Below, in pieces: positions 19,408-29,200 of a stretch of 64,000 bases of DNA. How positions within the stretch are numbered: the first letter of the stretch is position 1; every line of letters begins with the position of its first letter. The stretch comes from SMWN01 sp965221455 (GTDB lineage Bacteria; Pseudomonadota; Gammaproteobacteria; Eutrophobiales; Eutrophobiaceae). Location of the stretch: positions 62,001-126,000 of the forward strand of contig OZ244890.1 in the NCBI GenBank assembly GCA_965221455.1, written 5' to 3'. The translations under genes and the position numbers were made by a program. Under the pieces are notes generated by a model. It saw only the letters and a list, made by a program, of their open reading frames with translations, searched no databases and was not told the DNA's origin.

Positions 19408-19995
19408 CTAGAAAGGCAGACCGTGACCTTGTCCGACCATACACATGATCATCGGTATGGAGAGGAAGGTATTGGTTCTGGATGCCATTAAAGCCACTAC
19501 TTTGCTTTTTGCAACTTCATCGGCATCGGCTTCGACCATACCCAAAATTTTCTTTTGATTCGGCCAAATCAAGACCCAGACATTAAATAGCATAATCGTA
19601 CCCAACCAAGCACCGATACCTATGATCAACGAATCTCCCTTCAACATAAATGCATCCGTAAAACTGACTACCGGCATGATCTCCAGCGCCGCAGCACCAC
19701 TTAACCAGGTCAGCAAGGCACCCCACCTAAACCAGCAAAGTGCACGTGGAGCAACATATTTATTAATCGCAGCAGGCCCAGGACCTCCTTCATCAGCGAG
19801 CGCGGCACCCACAGCAGGTACCTGAACAAAATTGAAGTAATAAAGCAAGCCGATCCAAATAATGCCAAAAAACACATGTAGCCAAACAACCAGAGACCAT
19901 TTATTCAAACCATCGCCTCCGACTATAAGCATAATCGTGATCGCCATTACAAAACCGAGGATTATCGTGCCATTAACTGATTTAAGTGGATTCAT
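19408..19995 (-). CDS. PuuD-like membrane protein (urate hydroxylase membrane domain family)
   Basis: The 195-residue integral membrane protein has about five hydrophobic segments, with KWSLVVWLHVFFGIIWIGLLYYFNF, ALCWFRWGALLTWLSGAAA and TIMLFNVWVLIWPNQKKI. These resemble the membrane domain of PuuD-family proteins. Full PuuD enzymes carry an additional C-terminal cytochrome c domain that is absent here, so urate oxidation should not be assumed. Conserved membrane histidine (WLH) suggests a haem or redox role. It stands alone between argD and grxD, with its own terminator. Confidence 0.7.
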   Translation of the reverse strand: MNPLKSVNGTIILGFVMAITIMLIVGGDGLNKWSLVVWLHVFFGIIWIGLLYYFNFVQVPAVGAALADEGGPGPAAINKYVAPRALCWFRWGALLTWLSGAAALEIMPVVSFTDAFMLKGDSLIIGIGAWLGTIMLFNVWVLIWPNQKKILGMVEADADEVAKSKVVALMASRTNTFLSIPMIMCMVGQGHGLPF

Positions 19996-20230
19996 TATAA
20001 ATTCCCCATGTGGATTAAAAAGTCTGTGACCCGTTAAAGTATTTTTTCAGCTCAAGAATTATACTTCGGTCGTCTATCGCTTACACCCCTTAATTCAGAA
20101 AATTACACCAGAATGTGGTGTATCCTGAATGAAATAAGGATGGCGGAGGAAGTCCAGGCATTTAACAAGTATAACAAGTATAATAGGTCTCAACGATTAA
20201 CATTAAATTTACATAAGAGGTTATTTTAAG

Positions 20231-20548
20231 ATGGATGTACAAGAAAGAATTAGATCCGTAGTAGAGGAAAATGACGTCATCATTTTTATGAAGGGGTCAC
20301 CGGATGCGCCACAGTGCGGTTTTTCCATGCGCACAGCAGAAGCATTAAAAGCATGTAACGCGGAATTTGCCTATATCGACGTACTTGCAGAACCTGAAGT
20401 ACGCTCCAACTTGCCTCAATTTTCTAATTGGCCCACGTTCCCACAGGTATTTGTGAAAGGTGAATTTATCGGCGGCTGTGATATCGTTACGGAGATGTAC
20501 CAAAAAGGCGAACTACAGAAGGTGATCGAACAGACATCCGCGAGCTGA
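20231..20548 (+). CDS. grxD: Monothiol glutaredoxin Grx4
   Basis: Monothiol CGFS glutaredoxin that binds and transfers [2Fe-2S] clusters with BolA-type partners. The 105-residue protein has the CGFS motif at residues 29-32 and WPTFPQVFVKGEFIGGCDI, which forms the glutathione-binding face. AAGAGG precedes the ATG at 20231. It converges on dnaQ with a shared hairpin between them. Confidence 0.97.
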   Translation: MDVQERIRSVVEENDVIIFMKGSPDAPQCGFSMRTAEALKACNAEFAYIDVLAEPEVRSNLPQFSNWPTFPQVFVKGEFIGGCDIVTEMYQKGELQKVIEQTSAS

Positions 20549-20573
20549 TCATTAAACAACTTGTTTTTATTAT

Positions 20574-20609
20574 GTGCGGAATGATTAATCGGATCTAATC
20601 ATTCCGCAC
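20574..20609. terminator. Convergent grxD/dnaQ hairpin
   Basis: A perfect 14-bp inverted repeat (GTGCGGAATGATTA and its complement) with an 8-base loop lies between two convergent genes. One arm encodes the last codons of dnaQ and its TAG stop. U tracts are poor on both sides, so it may act as a bidirectional terminator or as a 3'-end-stabilising hairpin. Confidence 0.65.
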
Positions 20610-21335
20610 CTTTACACTGTCTTCATCTTCCAGTTTTTTCCAGAGGCAGTTGCCGCCACTTTCCCTATCGACAGTTTCAAGTTTACTGTAATGAGCTTCC
20701 AGTTCCTCACTGGTTGGTTTGATAATGCGTAATCGAGGTCGATTTGAATCAATTTTCCCAACTTTACGTACATTACTCCCGGTATCGGAAATCTCGTTAG
20801 TCAGCAAAAGATCTGTTTGTCCGCCCGTCATCGTCAGATAGACATCCATGAGGATTTGTGCATCCAGTAATGCGCCATGCAGATCGCGTTGAGAATTATC
20901 TATTTCATATCTTTTGCATAGCATATCCAGACTGTTCTTTTGACCCGGATGTATTGCTCTCGCCATTACCAGAGTATCGATAACTTTGCAATAATCCTCG
21001 ACCTGCCCCCACTGCTTTCCCAGCCTTCCTAGCTCCGCATTGATAAAACTCAAATCGAAAGGAGCGTTGTGGATAACGAGTTCACTGTCCCTGATGAAAT
21101 CAATGAATTCCTGAGCAATATCGGCAAATACCGGTTTGTCAGCAAGAAATTCATTACTAATCCCATGTATATCATAAGCACCATCTTCAATTGCAAACTC
21201 GGGATTCAGGTATTGTTGATACTGACGGCAGGTCTTGCGTCGATTATTTAATTCAATACAACCAATCTCGATAATGCGATGGCCTTGCTTTGGTTCTAAA
21301 CCCGTTGTTTCAGTATCAAGTACAATTTGGCGCAT
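20595..21335 (-). CDS. dnaQ: DNA polymerase III epsilon subunit (proofreading exonuclease)
   Basis: 3'-to-5' exonuclease of the replicative polymerase core. The 246-residue protein carries the DEDDh motifs: DTETTGLEP at residues 7-15, HNAPFDLSFINAELG, and the C-terminal exonuclease motif HGALLDAQIL. A linker and a polymerase-alpha-binding tail follow. It sits next to rnhA on the same strand, whereas in E. coli the two genes are adjacent and divergent. Confidence 0.97.
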   Translation of the reverse strand: MRQIVLDTETTGLEPKQGHRIIEIGCIELNNRRKTCRQYQQYLNPEFAIEDGAYDIHGISNEFLADKPVFADIAQEFIDFIRDSELVIHNAPFDLSFINAELGRLGKQWGQVEDYCKVIDTLVMARAIHPGQKNSLDMLCKRYEIDNSQRDLHGALLDAQILMDVYLTMTGGQTDLLLTNEISDTGSNVRKVGKIDSNRPRLRIIKPTSEELEAHYSKLETVDRESGGNCLWKKLEDEDSVKVRND

Positions 21336-21382
21336 GCCGCATCACCTTAATCTAATAGCGCAATCATATTCAAAATATTCTT

Positions 21383-21829
21383 TCATTTCTTTAATAACAA
21401 TTCATTCAGTCCCTGGTTTGCAAGCGCATCCACCAACTCATTTTCACGATGACCGCTATGACCCTTTATCCACTGCCAATTAATCTCATGCTGTTGACTG
21501 ACAGCATCCAGTCGTCGCCACAGATCTTCATTTTTGACAGAGCTTTTGGCCGCTGTTTTCCAACCTCTTTTTTTCCAGCCAATGATCCACTCTGTAATGC
21601 CATTCATCACATACTTTGAGTCAGTTGTTAAACTCACGCTGCTCGGTTTCTGCAGTGATTCCAGTCCGATAATCGCCGCCGTCAATTCCATTCTATTATT
21701 GGTGGTTTCAATCTCACCACCACATAGTGTTTTTTCCTTTCCCCGATACCGTAACATCACGCCCCACCCCCCTGGGCCAGGATTACCGCGGCAAGCACCA
21801 TCGGTGAATATCTCTATCTGCTCTTTCAT
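21383..21829 (-). CDS. rnhA: Ribonuclease HI
   Basis: Degrades the RNA strand of RNA-DNA hybrids. With the ATG at 21829 the product is 148 residues, starting MKEQIEIFTDGACRGNPGPGGWG. The catalytic carboxylates are visible: Asp10, Glu in NNRMELTA, Asp in LTTDSKYV and Asp in VDALAN. AAGGA precedes this ATG; an upstream in-frame codon at 21853 lacks support. Confidence 0.96.
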   Translation of the reverse strand: MKEQIEIFTDGACRGNPGPGGWGVMLRYRGKEKTLCGGEIETTNNRMELTAAIIGLESLQKPSSVSLTTDSKYVMNGITEWIIGWKKRGWKTAAKSSVKNEDLWRRLDAVSQQHEINWQWIKGHSGHRENELVDALANQGLNELLLKK

Positions 21830-21915
21830 TGCTACATATTCCTTTAGTCCCATTTTGTCATAACTGTTTGTTTGGTTTAACTATGGATCATTCATGGAGC
21901 AGCTTCCCCGTTGCT

Positions 21916-22716
21916 CTAATTATCTTTCTGCCTGGCACGAGTCATATTTGTTCCAGCAACCCCGGTGGCAATCATTTGTCTCCTTGCTCGCCATTGCAGT
22001 TTTATCGGTGTCAGGGGCACGACACGTTTTTTGGCGACCAATAGATAGATGCCTCCCAACCATGGCCAACAATAGCTGCCCAACTTCTCCATAAATTCAA
22101 TTTTTTGCAGTAATTTCAAACTGCGAAACGGCGGTCTAAAATAAAAACGCTCCAGTTTGATGACTTCAAAATCCAGTAACTTTAACCAATCCCTAATCCT
22201 TGTTAGTCCAATATAATGTCCTTGCCAGGGAGGCCTGTCACCCCAAGCCAAAAACAACCGCCAGAAACCCCAAAGGCTCAATGGATTAAAACCGAGGATA
22301 ACTATGTGCCCTTCGCCAATGAGCACTCTTTCCGTTTCTCTCAGTACTTGATGAGGATTAGCCTGAAATTCAAGCACATGAGGTAATACAACCACATCAA
22401 CACTGTCTGCCATGACGGGAAAGTTATTACAATCGCAATAGAAAGCAGAGTTTTGTTTCAACTGTTCGTCGGGAATCAACCCGGCGATTATTTTATGGGA
22501 AATCTTGCTGCCGTTAAGAAAATTTCCACCTCCAATATTCCCAATTTGCAGAATATGGTAACCAAAAAGCGCATATAACTGCTGAGCTATTCTTTTTATC
22601 TCATCTTCTAACAGTAAACTGCCCTGATCACACGCAAACCAATCCTGTAACTGTTGTCTTATCAGAAGATTTTTCTTTCCGGTTATTTCATTACTCATAC
22701 TCAAGAATTCATTCAT
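21916..22716 (-). CDS. SAM-dependent methyltransferase (YafS-like)
   Basis: A 266-residue class I methyltransferase fold. HILQIGNIGGGNFL is the weak SAM-binding motif I, followed by FPVMADSVDVVVLPHVLEF and GEGHIVILGFNPLSLWG, the signature of the YafS family encoded beside rnhA/dnaQ in gammaproteobacteria. The substrate of YafS is not established. gloB, usually divergent next to this gene, is not found upstream. The start could also be the ATG at 22698. Confidence 0.85.
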   Translation of the reverse strand: MNEFLSMSNEITGKKNLLIRQQLQDWFACDQGSLLLEDEIKRIAQQLYALFGYHILQIGNIGGGNFLNGSKISHKIIAGLIPDEQLKQNSAFYCDCNNFPVMADSVDVVVLPHVLEFQANPHQVLRETERVLIGEGHIVILGFNPLSLWGFWRLFLAWGDRPPWQGHYIGLTRIRDWLKLLDFEVIKLERFYFRPPFRSLKLLQKIEFMEKLGSYCWPWLGGIYLLVAKKRVVPLTPIKLQWRARRQMIATGVAGTNMTRARQKDN

Positions 22717-23168
22717 TACGGATCATAAATTAAGAGCTTCAAATTTCCTCAAACTCCAGCATGGACTCTTCTGACCCGATCCTTTCTGAGACTGTGTTTC
22801 GCGAGGCACCGCCCTTTAGTGTGGAGTAAATAGCTTAACACAATGGAAAACGCCTCTAACAGGAAACTTGACACTTGCACGAGACCGCCACCTACCCATG
22901 ACATTACAAATAAGTTAAAAAGTTAAGATTCAAATTGCAGGCATGACACTGTACATTGACTAATTAGCGAATGCACAAAAATCGCCAAAATATACGGCTA
23001 TAAGCATGGATTCCCGGTCTTATCAAGAGGCGTTAATCCACCACTGATGGTCAATACCATCTCTAATGCCGGTAAACCTGAATAGATATTGGATATCTAT
23101 ATCAGGTAACCCTACCGAAGGCGCGTAAGGTTTCCAATATCGTAAGTTAGTGTTAAGTTGGTGCCCCC
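22717..23168. other. Intergenic region with nested inverted repeats
   Basis: No gene is recognisable. Near its right end, 23071-23111 forms a long imperfect hairpin (CCTGAATAGATAT with ATATCTATATCAGG). The segment 23085-23093 (GATATTGGA) is also perfectly complementary to 23133-23141 (TCCAATATC), so two exclusive foldings are possible in the leader of the next gene. Confidence 0.5.
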
Positions 23169-25382
23169 ATGGTTAAATTCCTGAAATTCTTGCTGCGCTG
23201 TCTCCTCAGAATTTTGTACCGCGTTGAAGTCAACGGACTGGAACACTATCAGTCGGCAGGGGATCGCGTTTTGATAGTCGCCAATCATACATCACTCCTT
23301 GATGGCATACTGCTTTATGCCTGGTTACCGGGCACACCCACCTTCGCGATTAATACACATATTGCCGCCAGGAAGTCTTTTAGATACTTTCTGACGTTTG
23401 TTGATCTCTTCATTATGGATCCTGTGAATCCATTATCGGTAAAATCCATGGTTAAATTCCTTTCTCAAAACAGAAAAGCCGTTGTTTTTCCGGAAGGAAG
23501 AATAACAACCACAGGCTCCTTGATGAAAATATACGAAGGTGCGGGACTGATTGCGGATAAATCCGGTGCCACTGTGCTGCCTGTCGCCATTGACGGTGCG
23601 ATATTCCCCCCCTTCTCATATTCACAGAAACAAGAACGTATTATTTGGTTTCCACAGATCACTTTAACCATTCTCCCCCCTGAAAAATTTGAGATTGACA
23701 AAAACATACATGGACATAAGCGCAGGAAGCGTGCAGCAATAATGATGCAGGACATAATGTATTTACTGATTTACAGTGCTTTCAATCATCGCACAACTAT
23801 CTTTACCGCGATGTTAGGAGCTGTTAATCGTTATGGAAAAAACACATTGATCGCTGAAGATATCAATCGCGAACCTGTGTCATATAAACAGCTCATTACC
23901 AGGGCAATGATAGTCGGCGATATTATTCGCAAGGATACAGAAGCTGGTGAATACCTGGGCATCATGTTGCCAAACATCACCGCAACCCTGGTCACTTTCC
24001 TTGCAATGCAGTATTCCGCCCGTGTACCGGCAATGATTGGTTTTACCTCCGGAACGCAGGCCATCATTAGCGCTTGCAAGACAGGCAAAATCAAAACCAT
24101 CTATACTTCGAGAAAATTTATTGAGAATGCCAAACTGGAAAAATTGGCAACCGCGCTTGAAGATGAATTTCGGTTAGTCTATCTGGAAGATTTAGGCAGG
24201 CGGATTTCACTCACCCATAAATTAGCCGGATTATTCAAGAGCTTCTATCCGCAAGCACACTACCGCAGGCTGGCGAAAAACATCTCTCCTGATGATCCTG
24301 CTGTTATCTTGTTCACCTCTGGTTCTGAAGGCTCGCCCAAAGGCGTTGTTCTCTCGCACAGCAATATCCTTTCAAACTATGCACAGGTCAGTTGTCATAT
24401 CGATTTCAGGTCTCGGGATTTAATTTTTTCATGCCTGCCCCTGTTTCATACATTCGGTCTCAATGTCGGTTTCTTGATGCCACTGCTCGGCGGCAGTAAA
24501 ATTTTTTTATACCCAACACCATTACATTACCGGACTATCCCTGAACTAATTTATGAACTGGAGGCAACTATTTTGCTTGGCTCAAATACCTTTTTCCAGG
24601 GTTACGCTCATCACGCTCACCCCTATGATTTTCACACCTTACGCTATGCTATCGCCGGTGCTGAAAAACTACGAGATAAAACACAGCGGATCTGGATGGA
24701 AAAATTCGGTATCCGTATTTATCAGGGTTATGGCATGACTGAAACGAGTCCTGTGTTTTCCGTAAATACCCCAATGGGAAACAAACTTGGCACTGTGGGT
24801 CGTGCTGTCTCAAAAACGGAGTATTACATAGAACCCGTGGAAGGTATGGAAGAAGGCGGCAGACTGTTTGTTAAGGGGCCGAATGTGATGTTAGGTTATT
24901 TACTCCCTGATGGTAACAGCGAAATACGGGCACCGAACTCTGATCGCGGTCCGGGATGGTATGACACGGGAGACATCGTCAAAGTTGATGAAGATAGCTA
25001 CTTTTATCTCCTTGGGCGTGCAAAACGTTTCGCCAAAATAGCGGGTGAAATGGTATCACTCACTGTGGTAGAGGAATTGGCGATGCAAATCTGGCCGGAA
25101 TTCAGTCACGCCGCCGTTAGCCTGTCGGATGACAAGAAAGGGGAAAAAATTATCCTGATAACGGATAACAAGGATGCCCTGAAAAAACATTTTCAGGAAC
25201 AATTAAGAAAAGATAAACACGGTGAACTTTATTTGCCGAAAAAAGTGCTGTTAGCCGAGGAGTTACCCGTTCTAAGTACGGGGAAAATGGATTATGTCAC
25301 GCTGACGCAGATGGCCCAGGAAGCAGAAAATAAAAATGGTGGCTGGATAAAGAAACTGGCGACTCTCGTTGAAGCAGGTTGA
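23169..25382 (+). CDS. aas: Bifunctional acyl-ACP synthetase / 2-acyl-glycerophosphoethanolamine acyltransferase
   Basis: Re-acylates lysophosphatidylethanolamine at the inner membrane. The 737-residue protein joins an N-terminal PlsC-type acyltransferase (NHTSLLDG HX4D motif near residue 38, FPEGRIT near residue 98) to a C-terminal AMP-binding domain (FTSGSEGSPKGV near 385, YGMTETSP near 520, YDTGDIVKVDE near 600). This is the E. coli Aas architecture (719 residues). The LplT flippase usually encoded beside it is not present here. The 5' leader is highly structured and the ATG has no good ribosome binding site. Confidence 0.93.
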   Translation: MVKFLKFLLRCLLRILYRVEVNGLEHYQSAGDRVLIVANHTSLLDGILLYAWLPGTPTFAINTHIAARKSFRYFLTFVDLFIMDPVNPLSVKSMVKFLSQNRKAVVFPEGRITTTGSLMKIYEGAGLIADKSGATVLPVAIDGAIFPPFSYSQKQERIIWFPQITLTILPPEKFEIDKNIHGHKRRKRAAIMMQDIMYLLIYSAFNHRTTIFTAMLGAVNRYGKNTLIAEDINREPVSYKQLITRAMIVGDIIRKDTEAGEYLGIMLPNITATLVTFLAMQYSARVPAMIGFTSGTQAIISACKTGKIKTIYTSRKFIENAKLEKLATALEDEFRLVYLEDLGRRISLTHKLAGLFKSFYPQAHYRRLAKNISPDDPAVILFTSGSEGSPKGVVLSHSNILSNYAQVSCHIDFRSRDLIFSCLPLFHTFGLNVGFLMPLLGGSKIFLYPTPLHYRTIPELIYELEATILLGSNTFFQGYAHHAHPYDFHTLRYAIAGAEKLRDKTQRIWMEKFGIRIYQGYGMTETSPVFSVNTPMGNKLGTVGRAVSKTEYYIEPVEGMEEGGRLFVKGPNVMLGYLLPDGNSEIRAPNSDRGPGWYDTGDIVKVDEDSYFYLLGRAKRFAKIAGEMVSLTVVEELAMQIWPEFSHAAVSLSDDKKGEKIILITDNKDALKKHFQEQLRKDKHGELYLPKKVLLAEELPVLSTGKMDYVTLTQMAQEAENKNGGWIKKLATLVEAG

Positions 25383-25553
25383 GTTCCATCATGAGAATAA
25401 GACTGGTAACGGTAATCCTATTGAGACCTCATCCGAGGTCGCGTTATCATTTCTCGATAAGTTGCTCAAGGACAGGCACATCGTTATCCGCAAGGATATA
25501 AACAAAAAACTGATCCGGAAGATACTTAAATCAGACTTTTGGTAAAGGCATTC

Positions 25554-26060
25554 ATGGAACGACTTGCAGCTTATATCCGCAACATTCCGGACTTTCCAAA
25601 GCCTGGAATACAATTCAAGGATATCACCCCACTCACAAAAGACCCGGCAGTGATGCGTCTTGCCGTCAATCAACTCGTATATCCTTTTTCAGGTGAGGAA
25701 ATTACCGCCGTTGTCGGCATGGAAGCCAGAGGATTTATCTTTGCCAGTCTTGTCGCGTGGGTCCTGGGTGTTGGTTTTGTACCCTTACGCAAACCGGGTA
25801 AACTACCGTACGATACTGAAAGTTTATCCTGCGATCTTGAATACGGTTCTGCTTCGTTGGAAATACACACCGATGCCCTGGATAGTAATGACAAGGTTTT
25901 ATTGGTTGATGATTTAATCGCAACAGGGGGAAGCGCAGTTGCTGCTTGCCAACTGATTGAAAAATTGGGTGCCGAGATCTTGGCATGCGCTTTTGTCGTC
26001 GAACTTGACGATTTAAACGGCAGAGAGCTATTATCCGAGTATCGGGTACATTCTTTATAG
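25554..26060 (+). CDS. apt: Adenine phosphoribosyltransferase
   Basis: Salvages adenine to AMP with PRPP. The chosen ATG at 25554 gives MERLAAYIRNIPDFPKPGIQFKDITPL, the family N-terminus. GMEARGFIFA and the PRPP-binding loop VLLVDDLIATGGS are intact. The 168-residue protein ends at YRVHSL, a few residues short of the usual C-terminus, just before the CRISPR locus. This slight shortening may mark the insertion boundary of the foreign locus but should not affect catalysis. Confidence 0.95.
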   Translation: MERLAAYIRNIPDFPKPGIQFKDITPLTKDPAVMRLAVNQLVYPFSGEEITAVVGMEARGFIFASLVAWVLGVGFVPLRKPGKLPYDTESLSCDLEYGSASLEIHTDALDSNDKVLLVDDLIATGGSAVAACQLIEKLGAEILACAFVVELDDLNGRELLSEYRVHSL

Positions 26061-26099
26061 TCCATTATTAAGGACTCTCTGATTAAAGGAGTTTTGCTT

Positions 26100-26294
26100 G
26101 TGAGATGGAGCGAAAATATTCTTCCAAAAATATACGATAACATCCGTAAAACAAACCTGTTAGGTGAAAAAATGATTGGCGAACCCATACAAGAGAACCT
26201 GACCAATCCGTCCGGAAATGCTTATCAAAAGCTATGGCTACTGACTGGAATTGACCCTGTGTTTAATCACAGGTGGATGCACCGTCTTGACTAA
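26100..26294 (+). CDS. Small ORF coupled to cas9, unknown function
   Basis: A 64-codon frame begins with GTG at 26100, eight bases after an AAAGGAG ribosome binding site. Its stop overlaps the likely TTG start of cas9 at 26287. The product has no recognised motif, no signal peptide and no membrane segment. The good ribosome binding site and overlap suggest it is translated and couples translation into cas9, either as a leader or as a real small protein. It could equally be a chance frame in the cas leader. Confidence 0.4.
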   Translation: MRWSENILPKIYDNIRKTNLLGEKMIGEPIQENLTNPSGNAYQKLWLLTGIDPVFNHRWMHRLD

Positions 26295-29200
26295 ACCAAC
26301 ACAAGGCACAAATTTTTCTTTCGATGTCGGTATGACTTCGCTTGGCATCGCCGTTAACAAAAACGGCGAAATCGAGCATGCCGATGTATTGCTAATGCAC
26401 GAGGACGCCGGGGCGGTTAATGATCAAGCCAGGCGGCGGCGGCAATTCCGCACCCGCGAAGCACACAAGGCACGCGAGGGCGCATTGGAATCGCTGTGGC
26501 AATCAATAGGCAAACAACCGCTGCAACGCAAGCGATTTAACAAAACAAAAAACGCAAAAGGCAAGCGCGAATTCAGCAAAACCAAAGCCGACGCGCGTCT
26601 TGAGCGCGAATTTCCCAAAATTGGAGACAACACGGTTTATGCGTCCTCATTGCTCCGCATTATGTTACTCGAAGGCGAGCCACTGGAAGACTGGCAAATC
26701 TACAAGGCTTTGCACGCCGCCATTCAACGACGTGGCTATGATGAACAAGTACCATGGAAAAACCGTGAACAGGATGCCGAAACCAGTAAAAAAGACAAAA
26801 ATCCCGGAGAACAAGTGAAACACTTTAAAAAACAACTGCGCGATATGACAGCAGATGAGCAGTACCATCTACCCTGTTATTACGATGCGTGGAAAATGGG
26901 ATTGTGGGACAGCCAAAGTAAAGAAATTATTGCTATTCGCCAACCGCGCAGAACTGAAAAAGATCGGGCGCGGGGTTATAACGCATCGCGTGAATTGGTC
27001 ACCAAAGAAATTACCACTTTGCTTGAATGCGCGGCTGAAAAAATTCCGGAACTCAAAGCACATTTAAGCAAGGATCAATTAAACCAGTTACTCTACGGCG
27101 AACAAGGCAACGCTGTGCACCCGCAATATCCATCTTATTCTCAAGTAGACGGATTACTCGGGCAAAAATATCCGCGATTTGAAAACCGTATCGTTGCCAA
27201 ATGTGCATTGATGCCACGCCTTAATGTATGCAGATCGGCAAAGCCGCTCGTCATTGAAGTCGGTTTTTTAATGCGTCTGGTGAACTGGCGTTATGAATGC
27301 GAAGATGAACAAGGCACGAAATCCGTGAAGTCACTTGACAGCACGCAGATCGGCACTGAATTTTCCAAATGCGAAGCAGCATGGAAGAAAAAATCGAGGG
27401 AGTATGATGCAGAAGAATACGCCAAATGTTTCAAGCTCACTAAAAGTAAACTTGCAAAGTTGGCGGAACAGTTGGACGGTTCGCTTAAGCCCGGTCACGA
27501 AAAAATTGAAGCCAGCAAGCACACCGGGCGCAGCCGCTTCAGCCAGCCGGCGTTATATTTGATGAAGCAATTAATCCTGTCCGATAAAACGCCGGATACG
27601 TTCCACGATGAGCTGTCGCAAAAGCTCGCCACCCTACAGGCGAAAAAACCGAACGCCGAGTTTGGTTACCCACTGTTTCCCGACACGTCTTATCAATATT
27701 TTGCCGAAGATTTAGAATGTTTAAACAAGATGGGCGACAGCCGCGAATCGATTCATATGCCTGCGATCAGTCTCGCCGAGCGGTATCTTGATGAAAACAA
27801 CAATGTTGAAACCGCGATTCTCAAAGTCATCAATTCCTGCAACTGGCCGCAACTACGCCACCGGTTACATGTGTTTCATCATGAACTGGAAAATTTGACC
27901 GAAAAATTCGGCAAACCCGATGCAGTTCACATTGAGTTTATCCGTGAAGATTTTCTTGGTGACAATAAAAAGAGGGAATATACCAAACAAGCCAACGCCG
28001 GACGACAAGAACGAGACGATGCAAAATCCGCATTAAAAGAAAGGAGAATAGCAGTCAACGAGAAAAATATTCTTCGTTACCGTTTGTTCGTTGAACAAAA
28101 TGAACAATGTGTGTACACGGGCAAGTCACTCGACTGTACTCGACTTGAAAGTTACGATATAGACCATATCTTCCCGGATAAAGATGGCGGACCGGATTCG
28201 CAATATAACTTTGTACTGACCCGTAGCGAGACCAATCAGAAAAAAGGTAAACGTCTGCCGTGCGAATGCGATTTTATCGATTGGTCGTCTTTCAAAACCC
28301 GCGTGAATGGGCTGCCGCTGGGTAAAAACAAAAAGAAAATTCTGCTGGCAAGCACCCGTCAGGAAACAGAAGAACTGATTGACAAATACACCGGCCTGGC
28401 CGGCACCGCTCATATCGCCCGCCTCGCCCGCGACATTGCCTGCCTGAAATTTGGCTGGCAACCCGGCGCAAAAGATAAACAACAACGGGTATTTGTTTTC
28501 AGCGGCGGACTGACCAGCAAGGTCGCCAAAAAATACAAACTCTATGGAACCCTCGGCGATGGTTCCAAACCATACCAAAAAGATCGTTCCGATCACCGCC
28601 ATCATGCCGTGGATGCGATGGTGATCAGTTATCTGCGCCAGTGGGCACGGGACAAGAACAAGACCATGTTTTTCAAATTTCCCACAGGGGTTGATGCCGG
28701 TTACTTTGCCGAAAAACTACGCGAGGTATATCCGCGTTACATTACCAAAATGCGTGCGGCAATCGCCGAGCAACCGGGCGCGAAAAAAATTGGCGAAGAT
28801 AACACACCCTATATTCTTCGTAATAAGAAACAACGTGCTATCAAGGAATTTAAAAACGTCAGCAAAGATACGGACGAACGCGGACAGTGGTATGAGAATA
28901 AATCTGAGAGTGGGAAAGGCACGTCGCAACATGGTTATCTTTTTTATAAAGATGACCAGGGCAAACTACAAGCAAAAACCGTACATAGTTTTCGTTCGCC
29001 GTTTGCGGCATTAAAAGAGGTAGAGAAGAAGGCAAGCGAAATTCTTGGCGATCAGAATGATCCGTTATTTTATACAGGCAAAGGCATCCGCCTGCCGAGT
29101 CAGAATAAAATCACCGCGACGCAATTGGGTCGCAGTGCATGGTTGAAATTTGACGACTACAAGATCGTTAAAATCAATACAAAAGAGATCATAATTTGCA

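Noticed and set aside
25389..25673. Minus-strand ORF of 94 codons between aas and apt
   Set aside because: It overlaps the apt start, has no ribosome binding site and no recognisable family.
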